From Paracoccus haematequi (GTDB lineage Bacteria; Pseudomonadota; Alphaproteobacteria; Rhodobacterales; Rhodobacteraceae), in contig CAMCVS010000012.1 of assembly GCA_945881965.1 (NCBI GenBank), positions 1 to 64,000 on the forward strand: a stretch of 64,000 nucleotides of DNA, given 5' to 3'. This document shows, piece after piece, positions 62,436 through 64,000 of the stretch. A program made the position numbers and the translations under genes. Below the pieces are notes generated by a model that searched no databases, was not told the DNA's origin, and saw only the letters and a program-made list of their open reading frames with translations. Position 1 is the stretch's first letter. Every line of letters begins with the position of its first letter.

Positions 62436-62472
62436 TTGTCGGTTACGACAGGGCCAACCGCAGGAGGCCCCG

Positions 62473-62973
62473 ATGGCGCAGACACTGACCCCCGACCAGA
62501 TCGCGAAACTGCCCTATCGCCGCAATGTGGGCGTGATGCTGGTGAATAACGCCGGCCATGTATTCGTCGGCCAGCGGCTGGATAGCGACGGCCCCGCCTG
62601 GCAAATGCCACAGGGCGGCATCGACGACGGCGAAGACCCGCAGGCGGCGGCGCTGCGCGAATTGGCCGAGGAAACGGGGGTCAGTGCCGATCTGGTCACG
62701 GTGGTGGCGGAAACCGCGGGCTGGCTGACGTATGACCTGCCCGTCGATCTGATCCCCACGATCTGGAAAGGCCGGTTTCGCGGGCAGGAGCAGAAATATT
62801 TCCTGCTGCGGTTCCATGGCACCGATGCGCAGGTGAACATCGACCTGCCGCATCCCGAATTCAAGGCGTGGCGCTGGCTGCCGCCCGCCGATTTGCCCGA
62901 TCACATTGTCCCGTTCAAACGCGACGTGTATCGCGCGGTTCTGGCGGAATTTGCCCCGCACCTGACGGCCTGA
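62473..62973 (+). CDS. rppH: RNA pyrophosphohydrolase (Nudix)
   Basis: 166 residues from ATG 62473 (AGGAGG 5 nt upstream). [25 protein letters not shown] and the full Nudix box [22 protein letters not shown] identify it; [12 protein letters not shown] is RppH-typical, as is [28 protein letters not shown]. It removes pyrophosphate from 5' ends of mRNA to start decay. Confidence 0.95.
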   Translation: MAQTLTPDQIAKLPYRRNVGVMLVNNAGHVFVGQRLDSDGPAWQMPQGGIDDGEDPQAAALRELAEETGVSADLVTVVAETAGWLTYDLPVDLIPTIWKGRFRGQEQKYFLLRFHGTDAQVNIDLPHPEFKAWRWLPPADLPDHIVPFKRDVYRAVLAEFAPHLTA

Positions 62974-62990
62974 CCGATCTTTCATGCATG

Positions 62991-64000
62991 TTACCCCGAC
63001 AGCAACGGCCGCAGCAACGCCATCGGATGCGCCCGCAGGCTGAATTGCGTGGCGATGTAATCCTCGACCACCTGTTCGCCCAAGGCCATGGTGGGCAGAT
63101 GTGCTGCGGGTTCGCGGTCGCCCTCGCCCTCGATCCCGGAAAACAACGGCAGCGGCGCGTCGCCCAGAATGGCGCGCGCCTGCCATTGCGCGTCGCGGCG
63201 TGACAGGCCCAGACAGGCAAAGGCATCCGCCTCGGCCAGCCGGTTCAGCATCGCAGGCGCCACGCCCGCCCGCCGCCACACGTCAGACACCGACCGATAA
63301 CCATTGCCGCGCGCCGCCGTGATCCAGGCCGCGTCATCCTCGCGCATCCCGCGCACCTGCCGGAACCCGATGCGCAGCGCCAATCCCCCCGCGCCGTCCG
63401 GTTCCATCACATTGTCCCAATAGCTGTCGTTGATCGACAGCGCCCGCACCTGCACCCCATGCGCGCGGGCGTCAGAAATGATCTGCGACGGCGCGTAGAA
63501 CCCCATCGGCTGTGAATTCAGCAGCGCGCAGGCAAAGATGCCGGGATGGTGCCGTTTCAGCCAAGCACTTGCATAGACCAAGAGGGCAAAGGACGCGGCA
63601 TGGCTTTCGGGAAAGCCGTATGACCCGAACCCCTCGATCTGGTTGAAACAGCGTTCCGCGAAATCCGCCGGATAGCCATTGCGCGCCATGCCTGACAGGA
63701 ACCGCTCGCGCATTTCCGTGACATTGCCGTGTTTCTTGAACGTGGCCAGCGCGCGGCGCAGGCGGTCGGCTTCGGTGGGCGTGAACCCCGCGCCGATGAT
63801 GGCGATCTGCATCGCCTGTTCCTGAAACAGCGGCACGCCCAGCGTTTTCGCCAGCACGCGGCCCAGATCGTCGGACGGAAAGCTGACCTTTTCCTGCCCG
63901 TTCCGCCGCCGGATATAGGGATGCACCATGTCGCCCTGAATCGGGCCGGGGCGGATGATCGCCACCTCGATCACCAGATCATAGAAATTGCGCGGCCGCA
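62991..64000 (-). CDS. dnaE2: Error-prone DNA polymerase DnaE2, C-terminal part (5' end outside window)
   Basis: 336 codons are visible, the frame being open to the window edge. The segment YDLVIEVAIIRPGPIQGDMV HPYIRRR, LFQEQAMQIAI, FGSYGFPESHAASFALLVYA and DVWRRAGV are typical of DnaE2-type polymerases, which act in SOS translesion synthesis with ImuA/ImuB. The GTG at 63974 is an internal codon, not the start. Converges with rppH. Confidence 0.93.
   Translation of the reverse strand, partial: RPRNFYDLVIEVAIIRPGPIQGDMVHPYIRRRNGQEKVSFPSDDLGRVLAKTLGVPLFQEQAMQIAIIGAGFTPTEADRLRRALATFKKHGNVTEMRERFLSGMARNGYPADFAERCFNQIEGFGSYGFPESHAASFALLVYASAWLKRHHPGIFACALLNSQPMGFYAPSQIISDARAHGVQVRALSINDSYWDNVMEPDGAGGLALRIGFRQVRGMREDDAAWITAARGNGYRSVSDVWRRAGVAPAMLNRLAEADAFACLGLSRRDAQWQARAILGDAPLPLFSGIEGEGDREPAAHLPTMALGEQVVEDYIATQFSLRAHPMALLRPLLSG

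Noticed and set aside
1-64000. CRISPR array or retron
   Set aside because: No series of short direct repeats with unique spacers, and no reverse transcriptase-like ORF, was seen.

Overview
The window is high-GC DNA (strongly G/C third codon positions) from an alphaproteobacterium, most likely a Rhodobacterales member. This rests on a Rhodobacter-type Mu-like siphophage, an alphaproteobacterial-style small SRP RNA, a DnaE2 polymerase, and the leuB/leuC/leuD, rsfS-rlmH-gpmI and ctpA-rppH neighbourhoods. Assignment is from sequence reading only.

Region 1 (1-31598) is the right-hand part of a Mu-like transposing prophage, all genes on the + strand. An early block (1-6763) holds a C-terminal fragment, MuA transposase, MuB ATPase, small regulators, a DUF3164 protein, GemA, a DnaA-domain-IV-like protein and a Mor-like activator; a strong terminator closes it. 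A lysis and packaging block (6879-12536) holds lysozyme, 3-TM holin, DUF2730, a gp26-like protein, small and large terminase. The head block (12536-19860) is Mu-like: portal, MuF with a putative toxin-like C-terminus, gpG, protease/scaffold, capsid gpT, DUF1320. The tail block (20003-31530) is lambda/siphovirus-like: tube, frameshifted tail chaperone G/GT, tape measure, tip proteins, beta-helix spike and fibre. The phage right end lies at about 31598.

Region 2 (31599-46050) is host DNA. The prophage sits inside a giant gene: the reading frame 31599-39026 is the 3' part of a very large beta-helix/Ig/PKD repeat surface protein whose 5' end must lie beyond the left phage end. Immediately downstream and tightly coupled are DUF3467, a GAF-TM-HlyD protein, a PqqD-like/M50 protease/HlyD fusion, a shortened SecA-like ATPase and a secreted HlyD adaptor. 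I read this as a dedicated export apparatus for the giant protein, and it is the strongest candidate for an undescribed system here. Its substrate gene, and perhaps its transcription, is broken by the phage.

Region 3 (46059-64000) is mainly housekeeping: a DapA-type aldolase and a 2-hydroxyacid dehydrogenase, 4.5S RNA, tRNA-Pro(CGG), an EamA transporter, leuB, an epimerase, an EEP-family nuclease, a membrane protein, leuD and leuC, then rsfS, rlmH, gpmI, an EnvC-like factor, ctpA, rppH and the C-terminal part of dnaE2. Between leuC and leuD sits a lower-GC two-gene islet (a DUF4365 putative nuclease plus an unknown partner) joined to both leu genes by 1-4 nt overlaps. It is a candidate defence cassette.
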